57,474 nucleotides of DNA from Thermoleophilia bacterium (lineage in GTDB: Bacteria; Actinomycetota; Thermoleophilia; UBA2241): assembly GCA_016933475.1 (NCBI GenBank), contig JAFGAW010000279.1:1-57474 (forward strand), in the 5' to 3' direction. This document shows, piece after piece, positions 32,881 through 41,655 of the stretch. Under the pieces are notes generated by a model. It saw only the letters and a list, made by a program, of their open reading frames with translations. It was not told the origin of the DNA and did not search any database. Position numbers and translations under genes: made by a program. Position 1 is the stretch's first letter, and each line of letters opens with the position of its first letter.

Positions 32881-33755
32881 CCCTGGAGTTCCGGCTGGGT
32901 CTCGCCGCCGAAGGCGACGACCATGAGGCCGGCGAGCACGATGAGCGCACCACCGGCGATCGTCCACGACGAGGGGCGCTCGCCGAGGAAGACGAAGGCG
33001 TAGACGGGCGCCGTGACCGGCTCCAGGTAGCCCATGATCGGGGCGTGCTGCACTTTGATGTACCGGAGCCCGTCCATGAACAGGCTGAAGGAGAACGCGG
33101 TCGCGACGAGGCCGAGCAGCAGCCCGATCACGAGGTCGGTCGCCGTCGGCGTGTAGCGCCCGACCACCTCATACAGCCCGAGCGGCAGGACCGCCAGCGT
33201 GGTGAAGGCGCTCTGCACGAAGACGACCGCCGTGCTGGGGACGTGTCGCCGCTGCAGCGACTTGCCGAGCAGGAGATAGACGGCGTACAAGACCCCAGCG
33301 CCCCAGGCATAGAGCAGGCCGAGCACCGAGAGGCGAGCCTCGGCGAGCCCGGGCACGAGGATGAGAGCCATCCCGCCGAGACTCACGAGGAGGGCCACGT
33401 ACACCGCCGGCTCGGTCCGCTCGTGGAAGATGAGCGGGGCGACGACCGCGAGGTAGACCGGAGCCAGATACGAGAGGAAGATCGCCACCGAGACCCCGGC
33501 CTCCCTGATGGCGAAGAAATAGAGCAGCAGGTTGACGGCGAGGGTGGCGCTGATGCCGAGCACGCGGACGGGGACGCCGGGCGCGCGCAGCGTGCCAAGC
33601 AGACGGCGGGGCAGCACCACGCCGCCGAGGGCCAGAGTGGCGAACGCCATGCGCACGACCAGAAGCATGCTCGCCGGCATCGTCGCAGAACTGACCATCG
33701 TACCGATGGAGCCGTTGACGACCGCGGCGCCGCCCGTCTCGATGTAGCCGCGCAG
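32877..33755 (-). CDS. EamA/DMT-family transporter (copy 2), start codon unclear
   Basis: About 292 residues. Ten-helix EamA organisation with GYLEPVTAPVYAFVFLGERP in repeat 2, 35-40% similar by eye to copy 1. Alignment to copy 1 places the first residues near the CTG at 33755, just after a strong hairpin. No ATG, GTG or TTG lies in frame between the hairpin and the first helix, and an ATG at 33698 would cut off the first helix. The first helix (YIETGGAAVVNGSIG) is also less hydrophobic than in copy 1. The gene is translationally coupled to copy 1. It may start unusually, or carry a damaged 5' end. Confidence 0.65.
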   Translation of the reverse strand: MRGYIETGGAAVVNGSIGTMVSSATMPASMLLVVRMAFATLALGGVVLPRRLLGTLRAPGVPVRVLGISATLAVNLLLYFFAIREAGVSVAIFLSYLAPVYLAVVAPLIFHERTEPAVYVALLVSLGGMALILVPGLAEARLSVLGLLYAWGAGVLYAVYLLLGKSLQRRHVPSTAVVFVQSAFTTLAVLPLGLYEVVGRYTPTATDLVIGLLLGLVATAFSFSLFMDGLRYIKVQHAPIMGYLEPVTAPVYAFVFLGERPSSWTIAGGALIVLAGLMVVAFGGETQPELQG

Positions 33756-33791
33756 GCGGCCGGGGCGCCCGTAAGCGGGCGCCCCGGCCGC
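33756..33791 (-). terminator. 16-bp perfect hairpin after the RACo gene
   Basis: Left arm 33756-33771, loop TAAG, right arm 33776-33791, between the stop of the corrinoid-activating protein and the EamA pair. It could be a terminator or a transcript-stabilising stem within the operon. Confidence 0.55.
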
Positions 33792-33840
33792 TTCGTGATC
33801 GAGCGGTGCCGCCCCCTGCAGGCCCTGCGCCGTCGCGCTC

Positions 33841-35640
33841 TCAGGCCCGAGGGGCAAACTGCAACCGCCGCGTGAAGACCTCGTTGAAGCGCGCGTCGGT
33901 CGCCAGGTCGAGAAATTCGATACGTGCACGCAGGGCGGCCATACGCCGGCGCGCGCCCACGTCGATCAGGGCCATTTGCGCGCCGACGCCGGCAGCGTTG
34001 CCGACAAAGGCCACCCGGTCGCGCGACACCGGGGGCAGAAGGTCGAGGCGCAGGGCCGCGCCGACGTCGAGATAGTTGCCGAAGGCTCCCGCAACGTACA
34101 CACGGTGCAGGTCGCCCGGCTCCAGTGCGAGCTTCTCGAGCAGCAGGAGCCAGCCGCTGGCGATGGCGCCCTTCGCGAGCTGCAGGGCGCGCACATCGTG
34201 CTGGGTGAAGACGATCGGCCCGATGGCGCCCTCGGTCAGCAGGTACTCGAGACCGTTCTCGCCCCTGCGGACCAGCTCATGGGGCTGCATCCGGCCGGTA
34301 TGGTCGACCACTCCGCTGGCGACGAGCCCGGCGAGCAGGTCGACCACGCCCGAGCCACACAGACCCAGCGCGGGCTGGTTGCCGATGGTCGCGACCTCGA
34401 CGGGCAGGCCGGCGTCGTCGATGCGCACGCGCTCGATGGCCCCGGCGACGGCCTTCATACCGTGGGTGATCTGGTAGCCCTCGAAAGCCGGCCCCGAGGC
34501 GCAGCTCGTCGCCGTGACGCGGCCGTCGAGCGCTACGGCGATCTCGGTGTTGGTGCCGATGTCGACGGCCAGGCAGGGCCGGCGCTTGGAGGCCAGGCGC
34601 GTCGCCGCGACCACGGCCAGCGCGTCGGAGCCGACGAAGCCGGCGATCGGCGGCGGGAAGTGCACGCCGCCCTCGGGGTTCATCGCCAGCCCGAGCTCGG
34701 CCGCGCGCAGCGTGAGCGGGTCGGCCACGGCGGGCGCGAACGGCGCCGAGCCGAGCCCGACGGGTGAGAGACCCAAGGCGAGATGGTGCATCGCCGTGTT
34801 GCCGACCACCGTCATGTCGTAGATGTGCCGGGGATCGACGCCGTTGCGCTCACAGAGCTCCCCGAGGACCTGGTTGATGCCGTCGCGCACGGCCGTCGCG
34901 AGCTCGCGCGCGCCGTCCGCATCGACAGCGCGGGCGATGCGCGAGATCACGTCCTCGCCGTAACGCATCTGCGGGTTCTCGGTCGCCTCCTGGTCGACCA
35001 GGCGGCCGGCCTCGAGGTCGAAGAGGTAGGCGATGACCTTGGAGGTGCCGATGTCGACGGCGGCGCCGTAGGCGACCGCCTGCACCTCGGGCGGCTCGGC
35101 GTCGATGACGCGCCCGTCGTACGAGGTGACCATCGCTCGCCAGCCGTGTCGCCGCAGGAGGTCGGGCAGCTCGCGGGTCGCGCCGAGGGCCGCCTGTCGG
35201 CCGTCGCCGCAGGCGACGCAGACCGCGAGCAGGCGCTCCTGGTCGGCGCGCTTGTCCTCGAGCGTGGCCGGCGGCAGCTCCATCAGTCGGCGCACCACGG
35301 CCGTCTTCGCCCGGCCGTGGTGCAGCTTGGAAGCCGTGAGGATCCGCCGCCGCCCACCGGCCTGTCGCACCTCGATGCTGACGCGCGCCGACACTGGACG
35401 CGCCTGACAGGCGAGACGCCACCCGTCTTCGCGAAGGTTCGCCGGAAGGCGTTTGGACTCGACCTCGGTGACCTCGCTGAGCTCGCCCGAACCCAGGCGG
35501 ACGAGACACTTGCCGCAGGTGCCGCGGCCGGCGCAGTCACTGGGGATCGCGATGCCGGCCGCGAGCAGCGCAGTCAGCAGGTCCTGCTCCTCGCCGATCT
35601 CAAGTGTCACCCCGACGGGCTCGATGAAGACCTTCGCCAC
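33841..35640 (-). CDS. RACo-type reductive activator of corrinoid proteins (2Fe-2S + ASKHA ATPase)
   Basis: 599 residues from GTG at 35640, with GGAGG upstream. The N-terminal ferredoxin domain has the [2Fe-2S] pattern Cys36, Cys42, Cys45 and a fourth Cys near 79 (LACQA). The C-terminal DUF4445/ASKHA region shows two ATPase phosphate motifs, AVDIGTSKVIAYLFDLEAG and LAVDIGTNTEIAVALDG. These proteins (RACo, RamQ-like) use ATP to drive low-potential reduction of accidentally oxidised Co(II) corrinoid back to Co(I), and are required by corrinoid-dependent methyltransferases. Its place between kamA and the EamA genes, in the run that begins with three MttB-family genes, strongly supports corrinoid-dependent methyl transfer by this operon. 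No corrinoid-binding protein is encoded nearby. Confidence 0.88.
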   Translation of the reverse strand: MAKVFIEPVGVTLEIGEEQDLLTALLAAGIAIPSDCAGRGTCGKCLVRLGSGELSEVTEVESKRLPANLREDGWRLACQARPVSARVSIEVRQAGGRRRILTASKLHHGRAKTAVVRRLMELPPATLEDKRADQERLLAVCVACGDGRQAALGATRELPDLLRRHGWRAMVTSYDGRVIDAEPPEVQAVAYGAAVDIGTSKVIAYLFDLEAGRLVDQEATENPQMRYGEDVISRIARAVDADGARELATAVRDGINQVLGELCERNGVDPRHIYDMTVVGNTAMHHLALGLSPVGLGSAPFAPAVADPLTLRAAELGLAMNPEGGVHFPPPIAGFVGSDALAVVAATRLASKRRPCLAVDIGTNTEIAVALDGRVTATSCASGPAFEGYQITHGMKAVAGAIERVRIDDAGLPVEVATIGNQPALGLCGSGVVDLLAGLVASGVVDHTGRMQPHELVRRGENGLEYLLTEGAIGPIVFTQHDVRALQLAKGAIASGWLLLLEKLALEPGDLHRVYVAGAFGNYLDVGAALRLDLLPPVSRDRVAFVGNAAGVGAQMALIDVGARRRMAALRARIEFLDLATDARFNEVFTRRLQFAPRA

Positions 35641-35731
35641 GCCAGCCTCCTGTCTGTCGCCGTTCGTCGTCCCGCGCGCATGCGTCGCATCGCGCGTCAG
35701 TCTCTGTCGCCGGTCGGCCCGTGACGGTCAC

Positions 35732-37036
35732 TCAGTGCGCGACCCGGAACGGCTCGGTGTGGATGTCCGCCATCAACGCCTTGCGGTCCTCGACCTTCTT
35801 CCAGCGCGTCCCCCACACGTCCTCGAGCGTCGGACCGGGCACGTCGAACAACTTCGCCACGCCGAGGCGTTCCCGCTCGGCCTCGCAGTCCTCACAGTGG
35901 CACTCGAAGACATAATCGTCGGGCTCCGTGTACTTGGTGATGATGCCCTCGTAGTTGCGCAGGACGGTCTGATGCTGCGACTGGGAGATCACGTAGTTGG
36001 GAAAGACGGGCGTCTTACCGCCGCCGCCGGGCGCGTCGATGATGAAGGTGGGCACGGCGAAGCCGGTCGTGTGACCCCTCAGGCTCTCGTAGATCTCGAT
36101 CCCCTTGGCCACTGAAGTACGGAAGTGACCGATGCCCTCCGCGAGATCGCACTGGTAGTAGTAGTAAGGCTTGACGCGGATCTTCACCAAGCCGAGCACG
36201 AGGCGTTTCATGACCTTGGCGCAGTCGTTGATCCCCCTCATGAGGACAGACTGGTTCCCCAGCGGGATGCCGGCGTCGGCGAGCATCGCGCAGGCGCGCG
36301 TCGACTCCGGGGTGATCTCCTTGGGGTGGTTGAAGTGGGTGTTCAAGTACAGCGGGTGGTACTTGCTGAGCATCTGGCACAACTCCGGGGTGATGCGCTG
36401 CGGGCAGACCACGGGCATACGCGAGCCGATACGCACGATCTCGACGTGTGGGATCTCGGTGACCTTCTGCAGGAGCCACTCGAGCCGCTGATCGCTGAGC
36501 GTCAGCGGATCTCCGCCGCTCAGCAGCACGTCACGCACGTCCGGATTGCGGCGGATATAGGTGAAGGCGTTCTCGTAGTCCTGCTCCGACACCGGGCTCT
36601 CGCTCTCGCCGACGATGCGCCGCCGCGTGCAGTGCCGGCAGTACATCGAGCACATCTCCGTGGTGATGAACAGCACCCGGTCGGGATACCGGTGCGTGAG
36701 CAAGGTGGTCGGAGCATCGACCGTCTCTGTCAGCGCGTCCTTCATGTCGGCCGCGCTGACGATCAGTTCGTTGGATCTCGGGACACCCTGCAGGCGCACC
36801 GGGCAGGTCGGGTCGTCCTGATCCATGAGCGAGGCATAGTAAGGAGTCACGGCGACGCGGAACTTGCCCATGCAGGTCTGCAGATCCGCCCGCTGCTGCT
36901 CGGTGAGGTTGAGGACCTGCTCAAAGTCCTCGACCGTCGAGAGACGGTGGCGCACCTGCCAGTGCCAGTCGTTCCACTGCTCGTCGGTGACGTCCCTGAA
37001 GAGCGGTATGTCACGGTAGTGCCTCGTATCGGTCAC
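35732..37036 (-). CDS. kamA: L-lysine 2,3-aminomutase
   Basis: 434 residues, GTG start at 37036 (GGAGC upstream). Radical SAM enzyme with CxxxCxxC at Cys129, Cys133 and Cys136 (CSMYCRHC), preceded by THRYPDRVLFI as in clostridial KamA. The substrate/PLP region PTFIIDAPGGGGKTP and a Cys-rich zinc-site tail (FECHCEDCEAE) are conserved. It converts L-lysine to L-beta-lysine using SAM, PLP and [4Fe-4S]. It is not PylB, which is a shorter BioB-like radical SAM protein. The gene begins 16 bases after the stop of MttB copy 2, so it is in one transcript with three methyltransferases. No beta-lysine acetyltransferase or 5,6-aminomutase is present in the window. Confidence 0.93.
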   Translation of the reverse strand: MTDTRHYRDIPLFRDVTDEQWNDWHWQVRHRLSTVEDFEQVLNLTEQQRADLQTCMGKFRVAVTPYYASLMDQDDPTCPVRLQGVPRSNELIVSAADMKDALTETVDAPTTLLTHRYPDRVLFITTEMCSMYCRHCTRRRIVGESESPVSEQDYENAFTYIRRNPDVRDVLLSGGDPLTLSDQRLEWLLQKVTEIPHVEIVRIGSRMPVVCPQRITPELCQMLSKYHPLYLNTHFNHPKEITPESTRACAMLADAGIPLGNQSVLMRGINDCAKVMKRLVLGLVKIRVKPYYYYQCDLAEGIGHFRTSVAKGIEIYESLRGHTTGFAVPTFIIDAPGGGGKTPVFPNYVISQSQHQTVLRNYEGIITKYTEPDDYVFECHCEDCEAERERLGVAKLFDVPGPTLEDVWGTRWKKVEDRKALMADIHTEPFRVAH

Positions 37037-37052
37037 GGAGTGCTCCTTCCCC

Positions 37053-38426
37053 TCACTGAACGGTGGCGATGATCTCGTTGATGCGGTCGGCGACGGCGGC
37101 CTCGAGAGGCGCGACCGTGTGGCCGTCGAGCGTCGTCCTCACGAGCTCGGCGGCGGCCTCGGGCGCGCCCTTGCAGCCGCCGGCGACCCAGGCGTCCCAG
37201 GAGCTGCGGTCGAGCAGTCTGGGGCGCCAGACGTCCTTCATGTGGCGCCGGGTGTGGCGCTGGCTCAGGTAGTTGCCGCCGATCCCGACCGCGTGGATCG
37301 CCTCGGCGGCGAGCGTCTCCTCGTCGACGGGGATGCCGGCGGCTATGGCGGCGTTCCACGAGTGGATCTCGCTGTCGAGGGCCAGCGCGACCGCCGAGCA
37401 GACGGTGCCCCCGGCGAGTGTGCCGGCACCGGAGACGATGTCGGCGCCGGCGAGCACCGCGCTCATCGACGAGAAGGCGTTCTCGCTGCAGGCCTGCCAG
37501 TCGGGGGCCGGCGAGCGCGTGAGCATGGCCGGCGCCAGCGTCGGCAGGCCGGCGCGGGCGGCGAGCTGGGCGGCGGCGATCAGCGCGGCGGACGTCTGTG
37601 GGACCGCAGCATCCGCGGTCGCGTACATGAACGGCGCCCCGGGCGCGACCGCCTGCACGGCGACGCAGGCGGCAAGGATCCCGGCGTGGCGGCGGACGAC
37701 GGTCTCGCTCAAGCCGGGATCCCCCCATTTGGCGCCGGGCGCGAGCTCGGCCGTAGCCGTCACCGGCAGGCCGTGTGCGGCGAAGGCGAGGGCGTTCTCG
37801 AGCGATCCTCCGAGAGAGAGCGGCGAGCGGCGGCGAGCGGCATCTAAGCCACCGGCCACGGCGGCGGCGATGCGCGCCGCCGCCTCGGCTTCGGCGGCCG
37901 TGCGCAGAGTCGTCACGTGCACGTGCTTGCCCGCGGCAGCGAGGCACACCTGCAGCGCGCCCAGCGGCGTCTCTCGGGCGGGGCACAGCGGCGGGCCGTA
38001 AAGCACCGCCACCTCAGGCAGCGCGTCGGCGAGACGGCAGACGGCGGCGAGGTCTGCGCCGGTCGCGGGGCGCGGCTCCGCCGCGCCCGCCGCCAGCGTG
38101 AGCGCGGCCGGACCCCCGGTCGCGAGCCACGCGGCGCCGGAGGCGAGCTCGACGTCGCGGCCCTCGAGACGGGCGCCGAGGCTGAAGCGTGGCGGCGCCA
38201 CGTCGAGGGCCGCGTGGACGAGCCGCGGCGCGATCCGGCCGCGCCCGTCGGCGACGCGCGCGCCGGCGGCGACGAACGCCCGCGCCGTCACCTCTCCGGT
38301 GACCAGGACGCCGTCGTCCGCCAGCAGCCGGAGAGCCCGTTCGTGCAGGGCGGCAAGCTCGTCATCGCCGAGCACGCGCAGGTCGAGCCGCGCCGGCGTC
38401 GTCGTGGTCTCGGGCTTCGGGCTCAT
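37053..38426 (-). CDS. MttB-family methyltransferase, non-pyrrolysine (copy 2)
   Basis: 457 residues; the ATG at 38426 overlaps the stop of copy 3 (ATGA), implying coupled translation. It is an MttB/COG5598 protein of the group that also contains copies 4 and 7 (shared DWQ after the active-site position, GGNYLSQRHTRRHMKDVWRP near the C-terminus). Leu sits where pyrrolysine would be (APAMLTRSPAPDWQ). It is rather Ala-rich and more divergent than its relatives. Kin proteins act on quaternary amines with a corrinoid partner. Its place immediately upstream of kamA ties it to lysine-derived substrates. Confidence 0.85.
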   Translation of the reverse strand: MSPKPETTTTPARLDLRVLGDDELAALHERALRLLADDGVLVTGEVTARAFVAAGARVADGRGRIAPRLVHAALDVAPPRFSLGARLEGRDVELASGAAWLATGGPAALTLAAGAAEPRPATGADLAAVCRLADALPEVAVLYGPPLCPARETPLGALQVCLAAAGKHVHVTTLRTAAEAEAAARIAAAVAGGLDAARRRSPLSLGGSLENALAFAAHGLPVTATAELAPGAKWGDPGLSETVVRRHAGILAACVAVQAVAPGAPFMYATADAAVPQTSAALIAAAQLAARAGLPTLAPAMLTRSPAPDWQACSENAFSSMSAVLAGADIVSGAGTLAGGTVCSAVALALDSEIHSWNAAIAAGIPVDEETLAAEAIHAVGIGGNYLSQRHTRRHMKDVWRPRLLDRSSWDAWVAGGCKGAPEAAAELVRTTLDGHTVAPLEAAVADRINEIIATVQ

Positions 38427-39856
38427 GCCTCACCTCCGCTCGCCGTCGCCAGATCGGTGATGCGCCTTCGCACCGAGTCCTCGAGCCCGTACGAGCGCGG
38501 CGCCGCGCGGAGCTCCTCGGTACGCCGGAACACGCGTTCCTTCAGGGTCGTGGCCCCGGAGGACTGCCAGCGCTCGTAGGCGGACCGGTCGAAGAGGTCG
38601 GGGCGCCAGAAGTCGCGGTGGTGGTCGCGCGTGTAGGGCCGGCCCAGGTGACTGCCGCCGGGGCCGACCGCGGCGATCTCGTCGAGGGCCAGCGCCTCGG
38701 CGTCGACCGCCACCTCGGCCAGAAGGGCACGGGCGTAGCCCACCAGTTCGTCGCCGAGGACGATGGTCTCGTACGAGCTCTGGAGACCCGACTCGAGGTA
38801 CCCGACGTCGTGCAACAGCGTGGCCCGTGACAGTGCCCCGAGGACGGTCGTGATCGCCGCCTCGGCAGCCCACTGTTCGTCGAAGAGCTTGGCGTCGGCG
38901 ACCGCCGCGTAGGCGAAGCTGGGCAGGCCGTAGAGTCGCGCGAGATCGGTGGCGGCGGCGTTACCGAGGAAATGCTCGGGCGCCCCGTACACGTCGACCG
39001 CGGTGCGCATGTCGAAGGCGCCGCAGCCCACACCGTAGACGAAGGGCGCCCCCGGCGCGGCGAGCTGGTGGAGAACGAGGCCGCTCAGGGTCTCGGCGTT
39101 GCCGACGACCACGACCGCGGCCAGAGAGGCGGGCGCCGTGGTGCCGGCCGCCGGGGCCGGCGCGTAGACGAGCGGGACACCGAGCTCCGCGCAGGCGAGG
39201 ACCTTGTCGAGGGCCTCAGCCGAGTGCACGAGCGGCGGGTTCGGCATGGCGTAGCAGCCGAAGCTGCGCCCCTCGCCGGCGAGCTCGGCCATCGCCAGCA
39301 TGCGACGCAGCGAGCCTCCGTCGTGGGCCGTCGTGAGCAACGGCTTGCGCGTGCCGGCGAGCATCGCCGCGAACTGCGCGAGGTCGCCCGTCGCCGCGGC
39401 GGCGTCGGCCGGCAGCCCCATCGACATGACGAAGTCGATGTCGGGGAGCTCCTCGCAGAGCGCCGCCATGCCCTCGACATCGGCGGTCGTGGCTCGCCGG
39501 CGCTCTCCGGAGTCGGGGTCGCAGACGTAGACGCAGTCGGAGCCGGTGCCGAAGTGGCTGAAGCCGTCGGCGATCTCGAGCGGAGCCGGCTCGCCACGCC
39601 GCGAGTGCCCACTCCCCGCGACCTCGGGCCGCGACTTCAGGGCGAAGCGGCGCGGCACCGTGTGCAGGGCGCGGTCGACCAGCGCCGTCGGGATGCGGGC
39701 GCGCGTGCCGTCGAGGCGCGCGCCCGCCCCCGCCAGCAACTCGCGGGCGCGCGCCTCGCGCACCTCGACCCCGGTCTCCTCGAGGACGGCGAGCGTCGCG
39801 TCGTGGACGCGCCAGCAGGCGTCGTCGTCCCAGACCATGAGCCGGGCGCCGCTCAC
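38423..39856 (-). CDS. MttB-family methyltransferase, non-pyrrolysine (copy 3)
   Basis: 477 residues from GTG at 39856, overlapping the TGA of copy 4 and preceded by GGAGG; the longer frame upstream is inside copy 4. Family features include MVWDDDACWRVHDATLAVLEE at the N-terminus, the pyrrolysine-equivalent Val in SFAYAAVADAKLFDEQ, and the C-terminal PYTRDHHRDFWRPDLFDR. It is the closest relative of copy 5 in this window. Both share DVGYLESGLQSSYE. Expected role: methyl transfer from a quaternary amine to a corrinoid protein. Confidence 0.87.
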   Translation of the reverse strand: MSGARLMVWDDDACWRVHDATLAVLEETGVEVREARARELLAGAGARLDGTRARIPTALVDRALHTVPRRFALKSRPEVAGSGHSRRGEPAPLEIADGFSHFGTGSDCVYVCDPDSGERRRATTADVEGMAALCEELPDIDFVMSMGLPADAAAATGDLAQFAAMLAGTRKPLLTTAHDGGSLRRMLAMAELAGEGRSFGCYAMPNPPLVHSAEALDKVLACAELGVPLVYAPAPAAGTTAPASLAAVVVVGNAETLSGLVLHQLAAPGAPFVYGVGCGAFDMRTAVDVYGAPEHFLGNAAATDLARLYGLPSFAYAAVADAKLFDEQWAAEAAITTVLGALSRATLLHDVGYLESGLQSSYETIVLGDELVGYARALLAEVAVDAEALALDEIAAVGPGGSHLGRPYTRDHHRDFWRPDLFDRSAYERWQSSGATTLKERVFRRTEELRAAPRSYGLEDSVRRRITDLATASGGEA

Positions 39857-41322
39857 CGGCCCTCCGCGAGCTCGGCGTCGGCGCGCGCCACGATCGCGCG
39901 CAGCTCGGCGTGGACGTCTTCGGGCAGCGGAGCGGGGTCGTAGGTGTCGAGGATCTCGTCGGCGATCTCGGTCGCCCTCTCGAGAGCGCCCTGCTTGCCA
40001 CCCTGCAGCCACACGTCGTAGGGCGTACGGTCCCAGACCGTCGGGCGCCAGATCTCCTCCATGTGGCGACGGGTGTGCTTCTCGGCCAGGTAGGTGCCGT
40101 TGGGCCCGATGCGCTCGATCGCCTCGAGGGCCAGGGTCTCGTCGTCGACGACGACCCCGCCGGCGACCTTCTGCACGATGCCGTAGATCTCGCTCTCCAT
40201 CACCATGTGCGGGTAGGAGAGGACCTTCGAGCCGTTCAGCAGGCCACAGCCGTTCATCATGTCGGCGCAGGTCATGACGCTGGCAAAGGTCGACAGTGAG
40301 TCGTCGACCGCCGCCTGCCAGTCGGGCTCCTTGGCGCCGGTCGCCATCGTCCCCATCGCCATCGGCACGCCGTAGAAATGAGCGAGCTGCGTGGAGGCGG
40401 CGGCCAGGAGGTAGTCCTCGGGGCTGCCGCCCGTATAGCCGCCCGTCTTGAGGTCGATGACGCTCGGGGCGCCGGCGAAGAAGGCCGGGACTCCGGGGGA
40501 GGCGAGCTCGAGCAGGACCACGCCGGAGAGCGCCTCAGCGTTCTGCACGACTAGGGTGCCGGCGAGCGTCGCCGGCCCTGTCCCCGCGGCCAGCGGCATC
40601 GGCATGAAGCCGCTGGCGAGACCGTGCTCGGCGGCGACCAGGTTGGCCTCGAGGTTAGGGCCGTCGTGGGCCAGCGGGTCGACGGCGCACTGCATGAAGC
40701 TGAGGATCGGCCGGCGGCGCAGCTCGTCGCTGCCGCCGGCGATCGCCGCCGCCATCTCGACGAGGTAGCGCGCCGGCTTCTCGCCCACGGTCGTCACCGT
40801 CTGGAAGTGCTTGCTCGTGTTGGTGAGGACCGCCTCGGCGTCGTGCAGCGCCTTGGTCGCCGGCGGTACATCCTGCGAGGTGACGACCGGACCCCAGTAA
40901 TAGCTTACGTTGGGGAGGGCGTCGACGAAGCGCGCCGAAGTGGCCGCGTCGGCCTTCGTCGAGGGTCGCTTCTCCCCGGTGCGGTGGTCGTGGACGAAGA
41001 CACCGCTGCCGTCGTTGGAGAGGTAGCAGTGAGCGCGGTCGATGGTCATGTCGCACTCGGGGTCGCGCCCCGCGAGGAGGTACCGGGAGGGCACCTGCGC
41101 CACCGCCTCGGCGACGACGGCACGGGGCACCTTCACGACCTGCGTGGCGCGGTCGACCGCGCAGCCGCCCTTCTCCAGCACATCGAGGGCGCGCGTACTG
41201 GGGAAGCGGACGCCGGTCTCCTCGAGAACCTCGAGCGTCGCTTCGTGGATGCGCTCGAGCTCGCTCGACGAGAGGACGTCCCAGCGGAGACGCGGGATGA
41301 TGGGGTTGATCCTCGACGACAT
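39853..41322 (-). CDS. MttB-family methyltransferase, non-pyrrolysine (copy 4), first gene of the kamA run
   Basis: 489 residues, ATG at 41322. Complete COG5598 protein: LSSSELERIHEATLEVLEET at the N-terminus, GGYTGGSPEDYLLAAASTQL in the middle, Ala at the pyrrolysine-equivalent site (AMGTMATGAKEPDWQ) and KHTRRHMEEIWRPTVWDRTP near the C-terminus. It is the head of the overlapping set copy 4, copy 3, copy 2, followed by kamA. The leader is about 145 bases long if the TAGAGT element at 41468-41473 is the promoter. Such proteins transfer a methyl group from betaine-type donors to a cognate corrinoid protein. Confidence 0.88.
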   Translation of the reverse strand: MSSRINPIIPRLRWDVLSSSELERIHEATLEVLEETGVRFPSTRALDVLEKGGCAVDRATQVVKVPRAVVAEAVAQVPSRYLLAGRDPECDMTIDRAHCYLSNDGSGVFVHDHRTGEKRPSTKADAATSARFVDALPNVSYYWGPVVTSQDVPPATKALHDAEAVLTNTSKHFQTVTTVGEKPARYLVEMAAAIAGGSDELRRRPILSFMQCAVDPLAHDGPNLEANLVAAEHGLASGFMPMPLAAGTGPATLAGTLVVQNAEALSGVVLLELASPGVPAFFAGAPSVIDLKTGGYTGGSPEDYLLAAASTQLAHFYGVPMAMGTMATGAKEPDWQAAVDDSLSTFASVMTCADMMNGCGLLNGSKVLSYPHMVMESEIYGIVQKVAGGVVVDDETLALEAIERIGPNGTYLAEKHTRRHMEEIWRPTVWDRTPYDVWLQGGKQGALERATEIADEILDTYDPAPLPEDVHAELRAIVARADAELAEGR

Positions 41323-41655
41323 GGACGGCGACCTCGCTCGTTGACCGACGACAGGGGTGGGGCAGGAGGAGGTCAGGCGTGGCCTGCCCCCTCAGGGCGC
41401 GGCCGAGCGAAGGTTACAGGCCGCAGGCGCGGTTGATCGTGCTGACGGAGTCCGCATGCACGCGGCTACTCTAGCACCGGCCCGTCGGCCGGTACACCTG
41501 CCGCGCGCGAGGACCGCGCGCCCCCCTCGCCCGCGCCGCTCGCGCGACGCGCGGGGCGCCGGTACAGTGAGCGCACGTGGCACGGAGAGCCGGCGGACGG
41601 CAGGTGCGGGCCAGCTCACTGTCTCCGCGACCGCGAGCCGAGAGGGGGCCGCAGC
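41323..41655. other. Divergent intergenic region between MttB copy 4 and the racemase-like gene
   Basis: No gene. It holds a GGGGCAGG/CCTGCCCC inverted repeat (41359-41366 and 41383-41390) in the MttB leader, a TAGAGT box on the minus strand at 41468-41473, and a TACAGT -10-like box on the plus strand near 41563 for the racemase-like gene. Confidence 0.5.
41468..41473 (-). promoter_or_regulatory. -10-like TAGAGT upstream of MttB copy 4
   Basis: Part of the 15-mer TGCTAGAGTAGCCGC, which recurs exactly upstream of MttB copy 5 (around 44264). CTAG is rare in this GC-rich sequence, so an exact repeat in two methyltransferase leaders is unlikely to be chance. Confidence 0.45.

Noticed and set aside
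35732..37036. The radical SAM enzyme as PylB of pyrrolysine synthesis
   Set aside because: Its length (434 residues), N-terminal blocks, PLP region and Cys-rich tail are those of lysine 2,3-aminomutase. PylB is shorter and BioB-like.
41359..41390. The GGGGCAGG/CCTGCCCC hairpin as a cobalamin riboswitch
   Set aside because: No B12-box or other conserved cobalamin riboswitch elements are visible in this leader.
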